A stretch of 64,000 nucleotides of DNA from an uncultured bacterium. GTDB taxonomy: Bacteria > Cyanobacteriota > Vampirovibrionia > Gastranaerophilales > Gastranaerophilaceae. Shown here one piece after another: positions 26,334 to 35,391 of the stretch. The position numbers and the translations under genes are program-made. Each line of letters starts with the position of its first letter. Position 1 is the stretch's first letter. Under the pieces are notes generated by a model. It was not told the DNA's origin. It did no database searches and saw nothing but the letters and a program-made list of their open reading frames with translations. The stretch is taken from contig URFH01000008.1 in assembly GCA_900547155.1 (NCBI GenBank), forward strand, positions 8,261-72,260, read 5' to 3'.

Positions 26334-26762
26334 TTATACAAGCTGAATCAACGCCATTTCAGAAGCGTCGCCGCGTCTGGGGGGCATTCTGTAGATTCTT
26401 GTGTAACCACCGTTACGGTTTGTATATTTTTTTCCGATTTCGTTGAACAGTTTTCTCAAAACCGTTTCGGGCATAGTTTTTTGACCTTCAGCCGGTGTTT
26501 CAATGATAGCGCCTGTTTTAGGATCCATAAATTCACCTGTCAAACGGTCAAAAATGAATTTTGCAGCCAATCTTCTTGAATGAAGATCGCCTTTTTTTGC
26601 ATAGCCGATAACGCTTTCAACATAAGGTTTAAGAGCTTTTGCTCTGGCCATTGTTGTATTGATTTCGCCGTGCAAAATAAGCTCGGTAGCCAAAGAACGA
26701 AGCAAAGCGTTTCTCTGGTCCTGCGCTTTTCCTAATGTATGTTTTTTACACTGGTGTCTCAT
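26334..26762 (-). CDS. rplQ: 50S ribosomal protein L17
   Basis: A 142-residue L17. It begins MRHQCKKHTLGKAQDQRNAL, the typical N-terminus, and the YTRIYRMPPRRGDASEMALIQLV-type ending is diagnostic. It directly follows rpoA as in other bacteria. Confidence 0.96.
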   Translation of the reverse strand: MRHQCKKHTLGKAQDQRNALLRSLATELILHGEINTTMARAKALKPYVESVIGYAKKGDLHSRRLAAKFIFDRLTGEFMDPKTGAIIETPAEGQKTMPETVLRKLFNEIGKKYTNRNGGYTRIYRMPPRRGDASEMALIQLV

Positions 26763-26818
26763 TTTTATTTCCTTTGTTTTACTTAATTGTCTTATTCAAA
26801 GGGGCTTTCGCCCCGATT

Positions 26819-27802
26819 TTATACCATATCTTCGTATTCAACACCTTCAGGGTTCGGCATCAAGTCCAAACCAAACTGGTGGAGTTTTTCGATAACTTCG
26901 TCAGAAGATTTTTTACCGAAGTTTTTGATGTTGAGCAAATCGTGTTCTGATTTTTTCAACAATTCTGCCATTGAGTTTATGCTTGCTCTTTTCAAGCAGT
27001 TGTAAGCTCTGACAGAAAGTTCCAAATCCTCGATTGAAATGCTCGGTGAGCCTGCTTCGACAACTTCTTCTTCCTCAGTTACAATAACGGGCGCAACAGG
27101 AATAACCGGCTGGCCTGTGATTGCTGCGATTTGCATAAAGTGCTCGATTAAGATGTTAGCAGCCTGAGAAAGCGCGTTTGTAACATCTACGCTGCCGTTT
27201 GACCAGATTTCAAGGGTAAGTTTGTCAAAGTCAGTAACGTCGCCGACACGTGTATGGTCAACAGTGTAGCTTACGCGTTTAATCGGCATAAATGTAGCGT
27301 CAATCGGGAGCATGTCGATTGGCAATGAGCCCTGATTTCCTTTGAGAACGTCGGTTGTGATGTAGCCTTTGCCGGTTTCAACAGTGATATCAGCGTGAAT
27401 GCTTCCGCCTTCAGCTACTGTACAAATCAACCAGTCAGGGTTTACAACTTTTACGCCCGCAGGAAGCTGCAGGTCAGCTCCGAGAACAGGGCCCGGTTTG
27501 TCGATATCAAGTCTGAGGTGCTGTTCTTCTTTGTTGTCAGTTTTTACGACCAATCCCTTGAGATTGAGCATAATATCAATTACATCTTCAACGATGCCCG
27601 GAATTGCTGTGTATTCGTGGGTAATACCCTCAATTCTGACAGAAGTAACAGCTGCGCCTTCCAAAGAAGAAAGCAATACGCGTCTAAGAGCGTTGCCGAT
27701 TGTTGTACCGAAGCCTCTTTCCAGCGGATCGATTACGAACTGACCGTACTGTGAACCGTCAGAACTTGTAGTTGTATTTACACATTTAATTTTTAATTCC
27801 AT
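26819..27802 (-). CDS. rpoA: DNA-directed RNA polymerase subunit alpha
   Basis: A 327-residue alpha subunit from ATG 27802, which has AGGAG nine bases upstream; a TTG two codons earlier is less likely. The N-terminal domain contains FGTTIGNALRRVLLSSLEGAAV, the assembly region. The C-terminal domain contains LELSVRAYNCLKRASI and LLNIKNFGKKSSDEV, which bind UP elements and activators. It lies between rpsD and rplQ in the classic order. Confidence 0.96.
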   Translation of the reverse strand: MELKIKCVNTTTSSDGSQYGQFVIDPLERGFGTTIGNALRRVLLSSLEGAAVTSVRIEGITHEYTAIPGIVEDVIDIMLNLKGLVVKTDNKEEQHLRLDIDKPGPVLGADLQLPAGVKVVNPDWLICTVAEGGSIHADITVETGKGYITTDVLKGNQGSLPIDMLPIDATFMPIKRVSYTVDHTRVGDVTDFDKLTLEIWSNGSVDVTNALSQAANILIEHFMQIAAITGQPVIPVAPVIVTEEEEVVEAGSPSISIEDLELSVRAYNCLKRASINSMAELLKKSEHDLLNIKNFGKKSSDEVIEKLHQFGLDLMPNPEGVEYEDMV

Positions 27803-27822
27803 AATCAAATTCTCCTGATTAA

Positions 27823-28425
27823 TTATTTTGAATAGTACTCGATTACAAGCTGTTCCTTGAATTCAGGATCAAGCTCTTCTCTTTCGGGTATTCTGTCGAA
27901 TGTAATTTTTTGTGCATCTCTGTCAATAGTCATCCATGCAGGAGCTATTGCAGAATCAATCGGTTCAAGAACTGCTTTGATGAAATCATTGCTTCTTGAT
28001 TTGATTGTGATTACATCACCGGCTTTAACCAGGAATGACGGAATATCTACTTTTTTGCCGTTTACAAGAACATGTCCGTGGTTTACGATTTGTCTGGACT
28101 GTTTTCTTGTTGCAGAGAAACCTGCTCTGAAAAGTACGTTGTCCAGTCTGCTTTCAAGCATTTGAAGCAGGATTGTACCTGTAACGCCTTTTCTTCTTGC
28201 AGCTTCGCTGTAGTATTTTGCAAATTGTTTTTCGCTTACGAGGTATGTAAGTCTGATTTTTTGCTTTTCATTCAAGTGAATTGCATAGTCAGAAAGCTTT
28301 TTGCGAACTGCGCCGTGCTGACCTGAAGCACTTTGTCTCATTGAAGAAACGAGCTTTCTGTTAGATAAATCCGAAACACCGAAGTTACGGAATAATTTAT
28401 TTCTAGGTCCTGTATATCTAGCCAA
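27823..28425 (-). CDS. rpsD: 30S ribosomal protein S4, TTG start
   Basis: A 200-residue S4. The longest open frame runs to 28533, but the true start is taken as TTG 28425. AAAGGAG precedes it by six bases, and it yields the family N-terminus (M)ARYTGPRNKLFR. The 36 extra upstream residues are basic low-complexity text outside the family. GVTGTILLQMLESRLDNVLFRAGF and the S4 RNA-binding domain (RQIVNHGHVLVNGKKVDIPSF) are intact. In many bacteria S4 also represses its own operon. Confidence 0.95.
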   Translation of the reverse strand: MARYTGPRNKLFRNFGVSDLSNRKLVSSMRQSASGQHGAVRKKLSDYAIHLNEKQKIRLTYLVSEKQFAKYYSEAARRKGVTGTILLQMLESRLDNVLFRAGFSATRKQSRQIVNHGHVLVNGKKVDIPSFLVKAGDVITIKSRSNDFIKAVLEPIDSAIAPAWMTIDRDAQKITFDRIPEREELDPEFKEQLVIEYYSK

Positions 28426-28588
28426 TTTTGACTCCTTTTTCTTTCTTTTTCTATAATTTTCTTTTGAAATTGTTCTGGGTCTTGGATTATTTCCGCTCTC
28501 AGGGCCTCTGTTCCATTTCGTTTTGCCTTGCAAAACTCCATTTCACCGTCCCTGTTCGCACAGGCAGCTTCGTGCCCGAAAAAATCCG

Positions 28589-28975
28589 CTACACTCTTCT
28601 TTTCTTAGGAGGACGGCATCCGTTGTGTGGAATCGGAGTAACATCCTTAATCAAAGTGATTTCGAGTCCGGCTGCCTGAATTGCTCTGATAGCCGTTTCT
28701 CTGCCTGATCCGGGACCTTTGATATATACTTCTACTTTTTTCATACCCTGATCTGCTGATTTTTTTGCAACCAATGCTGCTGCTGATTGAGCTGCAAACG
28801 GTGTGCCTTTTCTTGCGCCTTTGAAACCGCAAGCACCTGCTGATGCCCATGCAACAGCATTACCCTGCGTATCGCAAGAAGTTACGATTGTATTATTAAA
28901 GGTGGACTGAATGTGTACTACACCTTGCAATACATTCTTTTTTTCTTTCTTTTTAGTTTTTACTGGTCTTGCCAT
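28589..28975 (-). CDS. rpsK: 30S ribosomal protein S11
   Basis: A 128-residue S11. [20 protein letters not shown] and the C-terminus [22 protein letters not shown] are the family signatures; the protein shapes the platform next to the E site. The stop codon lies in GTGTAGCGGATTTT, a short sequence nearly repeated at the rpsM stop. Confidence 0.96.
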   Translation of the reverse strand: MARPVKTKKKEKKNVLQGVVHIQSTFNNTIVTSCDTQGNAVAWASAGACGFKGARKGTPFAAQSAAALVAKKSADQGMKKVEVYIKGPGSGRETAIRAIQAAGLEITLIKDVTPIPHNGCRPPKKRRV

Positions 28976-29155
28976 TTTTATTTCCTTTTATCTATTTGTT
29001 ATTGTTTTTAACAGGCTGGGTTGTCTTGGATTATTAACGCTCCGGCGGTCTTGCATTCCGCTTCATAAATCCCTTTGGGCTTTATTTCGCTCCATCGCCC
29101 GCCTTCGCATGGATGCTCGCTCACTTTCGTTCGACTCCGCATCCGCTAAAATCCG

Positions 29156-29527
29156 CTACGCTGTTTTCTTCTTAGCGATTGGGCCTGTTTTTTTACCGCG
29201 TCTGGTTCTTGCATTTGTTTTTGTTCTTTGTCCTCTTGCAGGAAGTTTGCGTCTGTGGCGCATTCCTCTGTATGAGTTGATTTCTGAAAGTCTTTTAATG
29301 TTCAGAGTTTCTTCTCTTCTGAGGTCACCTTCGATGTGGTAGTTAGAAAGCTCATTTCTGAGTTTTTTAATATCATCATCGGTAAGGTCGTCTGTTCTCA
29401 AATCCTGTGAAATTCCGCAGGCTTCGAGGATTTTAGCAGAGCGTGTGGGGCCTATTCCGTAGATATAGGTCAGCGCTACTATCATTCTTTTGTTACGGGG
29501 CAAATCTACCCCTGCTAATCTTGCCAT
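29156..29527 (-). CDS. rpsM: 30S ribosomal protein S13
   Basis: A 123-residue S13. [26 protein letters not shown] at the N-terminus and [25 protein letters not shown] at the C-terminus are diagnostic. The spacer to rpsK is unusually long for this operon (180 bases) and GC-rich. Confidence 0.96.
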   Translation of the reverse strand: MARLAGVDLPRNKRMIVALTYIYGIGPTRSAKILEACGISQDLRTDDLTDDDIKKLRNELSNYHIEGDLRREETLNIKRLSEINSYRGMRHRRKLPARGQRTKTNARTRRGKKTGPIAKKKTA

Positions 29528-29584
29528 TTTTTCTCCTTGTTTATTTTAATTGATTGTTTTTCCTTTGAAATTCTTTCCGGCGAT

Positions 29585-29650
29585 AGGGTTAATACTTTTT
29601 TAGCCGGCAAGCCCCTGAAACAAGCCCAGGAGGACAGAAGAATTAACCCT
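29585..29650. repeat. Inverted repeat across the rpmJ-rpsM spacer
   Basis: AGGGTTAAT at 29585-29593 is exactly complementary to ATTAACCCT at 29642-29650, with 48 bases between. The second arm includes the rpmJ stop codon. In the mRNA this would close a long stem-loop ahead of the rpsM ribosome binding site, so it could be a processing or feedback site. Confidence 0.4.
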
Positions 29651-29756
29651 GTCTTTGTTTATGTTTGGGGTTTTTGCAGATTACTGTAATTCTGCCTCTT
29701 CTTCTGATGACTTTGCAGTCTTTACACATTTTTTTAACTGATGCTCTTACTTTCAT
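29643..29756 (-). CDS. rpmJ: 50S ribosomal protein L36
   Basis: A 37-residue L36. It begins [14 protein letters not shown] and ends [12 protein letters not shown]. The zinc-ribbon ligands C11, C14, C27 and H32 are all present, so this is the zinc-binding form. It lies between infA and rpsM, its conserved place. Confidence 0.96.
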   Translation of the reverse strand: MKVRASVKKMCKDCKVIRRRGRITVICKNPKHKQRQG

Positions 29757-29780
29757 TTTATTTTCCTTTTTTCTTTCTTT

Positions 29781-29996
29781 TTATTTCAATCTGTATGTGA
29801 TTCTGCCGCGGGTTAAATCGTACGGGGTCATTTCGACCTTTACTTTGTCGCCCGGAAGAATTTTAATAAAGTTTTTTCTAATTTTTCCGGAGATATGTGC
29901 CAGAATCTCGTGTCCGTTCTCAAGCTCTACGCGAAACATCGCATTCGGCAGTGATTCCAGTATTTTTCCTTCAAATTCTATTACGTCTTTAGCCAT
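29781..29996 (-). CDS. infA: Translation initiation factor IF-1
   Basis: A 71-residue IF-1, a single OB-fold. [42 protein letters not shown] and the end [12 protein letters not shown] are diagnostic. AGAAGG precedes the ATG. It heads the visible part of the leftward operon; secY, adk and map, often found upstream, are not present here. Confidence 0.96.
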   Translation of the reverse strand: MAKDVIEFEGKILESLPNAMFRVELENGHEILAHISGKIRKNFIKILPGDKVKVEMTPYDLTRGRITYRLK

Positions 29997-30248
29997 TAAA
30001 CCTTCTTTTTCATTGTATTATAATCGCATGTTATACCATCGTACATGCTGAAAAATCTTTGACAAGCTTTTTGCATTGATTTTATTAAACTTTCGCCGAT
30101 TTTTACAATTTTGAGCAATGATTGTTTATTAAAACTATGAAAATATTTAATATTTTCCAGCCTATTTCAGACGCAGTGTTTATGAGAATTTTCGTGTTTT
30201 TTGTAAAGTTTTATTAATTTTCTAATTATTTAATTATAATAAAAACAA

Positions 30249-31691
30249 TTACATATAATAAGAAACCAGCTGGGTGAGTCCGAAGATTTTATCAGCAAAA
30301 ATGCAGCATAAAACCGTCGCAAATGCGCAAGCATAAAGGAGAAATTTCGAGGAAATTACATTTGTGTCTATTTCCACGGAATTTTCGACCCGCCGGAACA
30401 TTGCTCTGATTATTTTCCAGTAAGCGAAAATCATTATGACGGAAGCCAGCATCGCAACCGCAAGGAACGGCAAAAACACAAAGCCCGAGCGAGCAACTGC
30501 CGAAAAAACGAACAATTTTGCAACAAAGCCGCAGGTAGGGGCAATTCCCGCGAGTGAAAGCAAAATCACGGTAAAAGCAATTACATAATACGGGCGGTGA
30601 TAAATTAATCCCTTAAAATCGTTGATTTCATCGAGTTTGCAGGAATTATAAAACAGGATAATTGCAGACCAGGCGCCAATGTTGGCAAAAAGGTAGAAAA
30701 AGAGATAAAAAAGGACGCTTGAAAGGCTGTAAACGGAAAAAACGCAGAGCCCGAGCAGCATTATGCCCGATTGAACGCTCATACTGTACGCCATTAGCCG
30801 TTTTACATTCGACTGGCGGATTGCACAGAGCGAGCCGCAGATGATTGTTAAAACAGCAATTGAGGCAAAAACGAGCCTTAAACTATTCGTGAACGGCATC
30901 ATTATCAAAAGCAGCCTTGCGAGAATCCCGAAGCACGCAATCGGCGGAATCATCGAAATATAAGCGGCAATAGGGTATCCGGCGCCTTGAAATGTGTCGG
31001 GAAGCCAGCTTGAAAAAGGCACAATTCCGAGTTTGAAGAGAATTGTCACAGTCATCAAAATCAGCGCAAACGTCAAAAGCACGTGAGGGGGATTTTGTGA
31101 AAAATAATTGCTTATATCAACAAATCCAAACTGCCCGCAAAGCCCGTAAAGATAGGACAAGCCCAGCAAAAACAGCGAAGACGCAACCCCGCCGATTACC
31201 AGATAGCCAAAACTCAATTGTCTTGCATTGGAGCTTTTTGTATAGGTCAAAAGCAGATAACAGCTAAGCCCGAGCGCGCTCAGGCAGACAAAAAGCCCCA
31301 CAAAATCCATAACGCTGACACAGCACATTGCAAAAAGCACGCCGGACAGAAAAACCGTAAAATATTCAAACGCGAGCTCCCTTGTTGAGCGCACCATGTT
31401 GCGTGACAAAAGCGTAAGGAAAAATGCGCTTATCAAAATCAGAATTTTGAAAAATAACGTATAAACGTTAGACAAAAACGCTCCGCCGAAGGCAAACGAA
31501 TCTTCAGGGGAAATTGGAAGGTAAAAAGTTGCGGCAATTGCGCACACAATCCCCACAATCGTCAGTCCTTTTGAGATTCTGTACATGTTTTTGTGCAAAA
31601 AAACCGAAGCCGCCATATTAATCATTATGAAAATTATCAAAACCAGCTCGGGTAAATAAGTATTCGCAATATCTTTTATCAAAACTTCCAT
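30249..31691 (-). CDS. nuoN: NADH dehydrogenase-like subunit NuoN, altered proton path
   Basis: A 480-residue antiporter-like membrane protein. ATG 31691 is preferred to a longer frame that enters nuoM. The fold is complete. The first half keeps the lysine of LFKLGIVPF, equivalent to E. coli K217. However, the next conserved histidine (PFHLW) is serine here (PFSSW), the central lysine (ASKIAIFG) is proline here (MIPPIACFG), and the histidine after KRLMAYS is glutamine. GFVAKLF keeps the last lysine. It is the last gene of nuoJKLMN. These residues form the proton channel in studied complexes, so pumping by this subunit is doubtful. Confidence 0.88.
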   Translation of the reverse strand: MEVLIKDIANTYLPELVLIIFIMINMAASVFLHKNMYRISKGLTIVGIVCAIAATFYLPISPEDSFAFGGAFLSNVYTLFFKILILISAFFLTLLSRNMVRSTRELAFEYFTVFLSGVLFAMCCVSVMDFVGLFVCLSALGLSCYLLLTYTKSSNARQLSFGYLVIGGVASSLFLLGLSYLYGLCGQFGFVDISNYFSQNPPHVLLTFALILMTVTILFKLGIVPFSSWLPDTFQGAGYPIAAYISMIPPIACFGILARLLLIMMPFTNSLRLVFASIAVLTIICGSLCAIRQSNVKRLMAYSMSVQSGIMLLGLCVFSVYSLSSVLFYLFFYLFANIGAWSAIILFYNSCKLDEINDFKGLIYHRPYYVIAFTVILLSLAGIAPTCGFVAKLFVFSAVARSGFVFLPFLAVAMLASVIMIFAYWKIIRAMFRRVENSVEIDTNVISSKFLLYACAFATVLCCIFADKIFGLTQLVSYYM

Positions 31692-31707
31692 ACAACCTAA
31701 ATCCTTG

Positions 31708-33225
31708 TCAAACCTGCAATATATCCTGAAGAATTCCCGCGACCGACTGATAAATCCGGACAATACTCATCGGATAAACGCCAAAATAAATAATAACAGC
31801 TGTCAACGCCGACAAAACACTGACCTCCTGAGGCCCCAAATCCTTTAATTTTTTCCACTGTTCCAGCAAAACCGAACAAAATACGCGGTAAAAGAAATAA
31901 AGCACATACCCCGCAGACATTGCAACAGCGGCCATTCCGGCAATTGCGCATAATTTCACCAGCAGGTCATTTTCCAGCTCTGAAATCATTGCTCCGGTGA
32001 GAATCATGAGTTTTGGCGCAAACATCATCAAAAACGGCACCCCGATTGCGCAAAAAGAGATTATCAGCGCAAAATACATACATTTCGGCATAACCTCTCC
32101 GAGGCCGCCCAAAGCGGTGATATAAGTCGTTTTTGTTCTGAACAGGATGGACGAAATAAGCACAAAAAACGCAGCAAAAACTATCCCCGCAGAAATTGTC
32201 ATAAAAACAGCCCCGTTAAAACCAATCTGGGTCAAAGACCCCAGCCCCAGCATAACGAATCCGGAGCTTGCAATGTTTGCATAAGAAACGATTTTTTTAA
32301 TTTCCGACTGCGCAATGGCCAGAGCACCGGCATAAAAAAGGTTTACAACGCCCCAGACCATAAGCACAGGAGCAAAAATCCTGAAAATAGACGGAAAAAT
32401 AAGCATATTGAACCTGATTAGCCCGTAAACACCCGTTCCGAGGAGGATTCCCGAGATTAGAATGTTGACAGGAGCCGCTGCTTTGCTTTGTATATCCGGA
32501 AACCAGCTATGCAGGAACGCAAAAGGAACCCTTATCGCAAAAGCAGCCAAAAATCCTGAAAATACCATTATCTGGAACCACAAAGGGTAGATTTTTTCGT
32601 CCATACTCAAAGACTCAATGTTCGCAGTCATCACATTGCTCACCGCAAAGTTATAATAATAAAGTATGAGCATTGCAAAAAACATCAGCATGTTTGCAGC
32701 AAAGGAGCCGAGCGTAAACCTCATCGCAGCAGCCCTCGCCTCCGAATTTCCCCACTGGGAAACCAGAAAATACAGAGGAATCAACGAAAGCTCCCAGAAA
32801 ACAAAGAACAAAAACATATCTTTTGCGCAAAATATCCCCAGAAGCGCTGCCTCAAAGAGAAAAACCATTGAATAATACAGCTTATGTTTTGACCTTATGT
32901 GGATTTTGCTTACAACAAGCGTTATCAGGACAACAAATGAGGTTAAAATAACCATAAGCAGCGCAACGCCGTCAACAGCGAACTTCGCGCTGATTCCGAG
33001 GCTTTTTAACCAGGTCATCCCGAAAAATGTAAGCTCTTTTTCAAAAGACATCCCGTACATGCCCGTATCAAAGAAAAGCAAAAACAAAAGCGAATAAATA
33101 AAATGCAAAGCGGCAAAGGATTTTGCAAATCTTCTTACTTTTACCTGATGATTCGGGAATTTAGGGAAAAGTATAATGCCGGCGGCAATAAGCGGTGCAA
33201 ATATGAGCCATATTAACGATAACAT
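31708..33225 (-). CDS. nuoM: NADH dehydrogenase-like subunit NuoM, altered proton path
   Basis: A 505-residue subunit of normal length. FVFWELSLIPLYFLVSQWG keeps the key glutamate (E. coli E144). Against E. coli NuoM, K234 is Arg (AFAIRVP), K265 is Gly (GILLGTGVYG), H322 is Ser (NIASSGF), H348 is Ala (TISAGIV), and E407 falls at Lys (MFAPKLMIL). H241 (FLHSW) is kept. The identity as NuoM rests on order, length and the fold pattern. The losses match those in the neighbouring K, L and N subunits. Confidence 0.88.
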   Translation of the reverse strand: MLSLIWLIFAPLIAAGIILFPKFPNHQVKVRRFAKSFAALHFIYSLLFLLFFDTGMYGMSFEKELTFFGMTWLKSLGISAKFAVDGVALLMVILTSFVVLITLVVSKIHIRSKHKLYYSMVFLFEAALLGIFCAKDMFLFFVFWELSLIPLYFLVSQWGNSEARAAAMRFTLGSFAANMLMFFAMLILYYYNFAVSNVMTANIESLSMDEKIYPLWFQIMVFSGFLAAFAIRVPFAFLHSWFPDIQSKAAAPVNILISGILLGTGVYGLIRFNMLIFPSIFRIFAPVLMVWGVVNLFYAGALAIAQSEIKKIVSYANIASSGFVMLGLGSLTQIGFNGAVFMTISAGIVFAAFFVLISSILFRTKTTYITALGGLGEVMPKCMYFALIISFCAIGVPFLMMFAPKLMILTGAMISELENDLLVKLCAIAGMAAVAMSAGYVLYFFYRVFCSVLLEQWKKLKDLGPQEVSVLSALTAVIIYFGVYPMSIVRIYQSVAGILQDILQV

Positions 33226-33237
33226 TCTTCCCCTCCC

Positions 33238-34395
33238 TTATATTTTCACCATTAAAAGGTAAAATCCTAATACAAAAACAAAAATCGTTATCAAACCAAT
33301 GAGAGAATAAATCAAATACGTCTGAAAAGTCCCTGCCTGAAACCGGCAGCACAAAAATGACGCGCCTCTCATGAACAATTCAACAAATCCGATTACAGAA
33401 TCGACAATATATCTCTCAAACCATGCAGCTACTTTGCACAGCGGAACAAAAACCCTGTTTGCAAAGCCTATGAGCACAAAGATAAAGGCAATTATAAATA
33501 CCGCCCAAACCCAGTTATGGCTAAGATTGAAAAAGAAAACATCAAATCTCAAAAATAAGTAAATTCCGATTAATAAAATTAACGCGTTTTGCGTAAAAAT
33601 CACCCGGGAAAGCGGCGTCCGCTCAGTTTGTTCAAACGTAATATAAATAAACGCCTGCATAAACTTCATAATTATAACAAATATCAAAATCGAGCAAAAA
33701 GCTGTATAAATCGGGTCGCTCATCAGCGAATTTACATTGGCCGCAATCGAATCCATATTTGTAAACGCCAGACTTCTTGCGTCAAAAAGCTGGTTGTAAG
33801 TGACTGAAAAATAAAGTATGGTCAAAACACAAAAAAGAAGCGTCAAATCGCCTATTCTGTTAAAAATAAAGGATTTTATTGCTGCGCGTGATTCATTTCT
33901 GTTGGAAAAATCGAAATTTATCAACAAATACGAAGCCGCGCCCGTAACCTCGCACATAATATACGCCTGAAGAATATTCGGCGCGAGAAAAACCCCGAAA
34001 AGCCCGAAAGCAAAAAGATTGAGGTAAAAAACGAGCCTGTTATAATTTACGTTCGTGCACATTTTCATATAAGCAAAAATCTGTATCAAAAGCGCCACAG
34101 CCGCGCTCAAAAGCAGAAAAATAACCGATGTCCGGTCAACAAGCGTGCCCAGATAAAAATTTGCGCTCTCGCTTGAAAGCCAGAGCAGGTTTGACTCGAT
34201 AGAAACCGGGTTTCCTATTGAATCAACAAACCCCGCAGCCGCAAAAACAAGGCAGATTACAGAAACAAACAGGCTCAACGAAGAAACAAGCTTTTTATCA
34301 AACCTGTTCGCGGTCAAACCGTTTGCTGCTGCGATAAAGCATACAAAAACAGGCAAAAACAGCATTAAATTTATATTATCAATAAAAAATCGCAC
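33238..34395 (-). CDS. nuoL: Shortened NuoL-like subunit lacking the second half-channel
   Basis: A 385-residue protein in the nuoL position; typical NuoL has about 600 residues. The first half is recognisable: MCEVTGAASYLLINF (E149), FNRIGDLTLL (D183), K244 and TPLSRVIF, which aligns with the TPVSALIH block but has Phe for the histidine. The usual WLPDAM text is lost (ITFEQTERTP). About ten residues after the next helix the sequence passes to the NuoL-type C-terminus (WFERYIVDSVIGF, RFQAGTFQTY). Transmembrane helices corresponding to roughly TM9-13 are missing, with their histidines and lysines. The frame is open and GTG 34395 overlaps the nuoK stop closely, so this looks like evolved reduction, not a recent break. 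Confidence 0.8.
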   Translation of the reverse strand: MRFFIDNINLMLFLPVFVCFIAAANGLTANRFDKKLVSSLSLFVSVICLVFAAAGFVDSIGNPVSIESNLLWLSSESANFYLGTLVDRTSVIFLLLSAAVALLIQIFAYMKMCTNVNYNRLVFYLNLFAFGLFGVFLAPNILQAYIMCEVTGAASYLLINFDFSNRNESRAAIKSFIFNRIGDLTLLFCVLTILYFSVTYNQLFDARSLAFTNMDSIAANVNSLMSDPIYTAFCSILIFVIIMKFMQAFIYITFEQTERTPLSRVIFTQNALILLIGIYLFLRFDVFFFNLSHNWVWAVFIIAFIFVLIGFANRVFVPLCKVAAWFERYIVDSVIGFVELFMRGASFLCCRFQAGTFQTYLIYSLIGLITIFVFVLGFYLLMVKI

Positions 34396-34716
34396 CTAAT
34401 TCTCCTTAATCTTTTCAATATCAAGGTACTCGTTTGACTGGTAGATTCTGAAAAATATCGCCAGAGCAACAGCAATCTGCACAGCCGAAATTAAAACAAA
34501 GAAAAAACAAATTAAATTTGCATTCAAAAACGACCCGTCGCAAAAAGCCCCGAAAGCCGCAAAATTCATAACTATAGACATTGATACGAGAAGCATTGAC
34601 ATTATTATCCTCAAAAGATTTCTCGAGATAATTATGCCCGCAATCCCCAGCAAAAACATCAGCCCTGCGACCGCCAGAAAGTGCAAAAGTCCGATTTGCA
34701 GCAAAGAATCAATCAT
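34396..34716 (-). CDS. nuoK: NADH dehydrogenase-like subunit NuoK without conserved glutamates
   Basis: A 106-residue, three-helix subunit. SRNLLRIIMSMLLVSMSIVMNF aligns with the family block RNLLFMLIGLEIMINA, placing Leu where E36 should be. ISAVQIAVALAIFF aligns with AAAEASIGLALLL, placing Gln where E72 should be. Both glutamates are needed for coupled proton movement in E. coli. Position (overlapping nuoJ by eight bases) and length support the call. Confidence 0.85.
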   Translation of the reverse strand: MIDSLLQIGLLHFLAVAGLMFLLGIAGIIISRNLLRIIMSMLLVSMSIVMNFAAFGAFCDGSFLNANLICFFFVLISAVQIAVALAIFFRIYQSNEYLDIEKIKEN

Positions 34717-35224
34717 TTACATCCTCCCCGTCCGCTGAAGCAGTCAAAATTCCGCGTATAACGATAATTGCAGCAAATGTCAGAATCAAAACAATATGAA
34801 GCGGGAAAACATGCCCGGAAAAAGTCATTGTATCCTGAGATTTTTCATTTACAAAATTAAAAATGTTAAACAGTGAATTGCTGAATTCTTCTTTAACAAA
34901 CAAACACGCAATCACCCCGAAAACCGCCAGCACAACAGCGCTCACAACGATTTTGAACACGCCTGAAAGTTTCAGAGGGAGGTTCCAGCGGTTGATTTTC
35001 TTCATCAGCAGAAAAATCACCGGACAAAGCACCAGAGCGCCCAGCACAAACACAAAACCCGCAATAAATTTCGCGCCGAGCATAAAACACATCACGCCCG
35101 TAAAGAAAAAAGCAAAAAACAGGCTTATCAACGCAAGAAACATTCTCGGAGCAAAAATCACCCCCGCTGTACTGCCCAGCAGCAGCATTGCCGAAACGTA
35201 AAAACTGACCGGCTCAAATTCCAA
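34709..35224 (-). CDS. nuoJ: NADH dehydrogenase-like subunit NuoJ
   Basis: A 171-residue protein with five hydrophobic segments, the NuoJ pattern, including APRMFLALISLFFAFFFTGVMCFMLGAKFIAGFVFVLGAL, the helix 2-3 region. The start is TTG 35224 with AGGAG eight bases upstream. It heads a five-gene set J-K-L-M-N. nuoA-I are not in the window, so the peripheral arm, if any, is encoded elsewhere. Confidence 0.85.
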   Translation of the reverse strand: MEFEPVSFYVSAMLLLGSTAGVIFAPRMFLALISLFFAFFFTGVMCFMLGAKFIAGFVFVLGALVLCPVIFLLMKKINRWNLPLKLSGVFKIVVSAVVLAVFGVIACLFVKEEFSNSLFNIFNFVNEKSQDTMTFSGHVFPLHIVLILTFAAIIVIRGILTASADGEDVND

Positions 35225-35334
35225 CTTTTTACTCCTGTTTTCGTCAATTTTTTGCTCTAATCACATATATATTTATAACATAATTCAGCAGTGTTATAAT
35301 ATGTATTGTTGTGATTTATTAAGATGAATTTTCA

Positions 35335-35369
35335 AAGAAAAACGGGGCAAAAATTTATGCCCCGTTTAA
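35335..35369 (-). terminator. Intrinsic terminator after the NFKAG protein gene
   Basis: On the minus strand, AAACGGGGC and GCCCCGTTT pair across a 9-10-base loop and are followed by a U-run (TTTTTC). It lies 23 bases after the stop of the gene at 35392-35931 and separates it from nuoJ. Confidence 0.85.
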
Positions 35370-35391
35370 AATATTCTTGATTTAGCTAAAA

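Noticed and set aside
28426..28533. 36-residue N-terminal extension of S4
   Set aside because: The extension is basic low-complexity text not found in the family, whereas TTG 28425 has AAAGGAG and gives the normal N-terminus.
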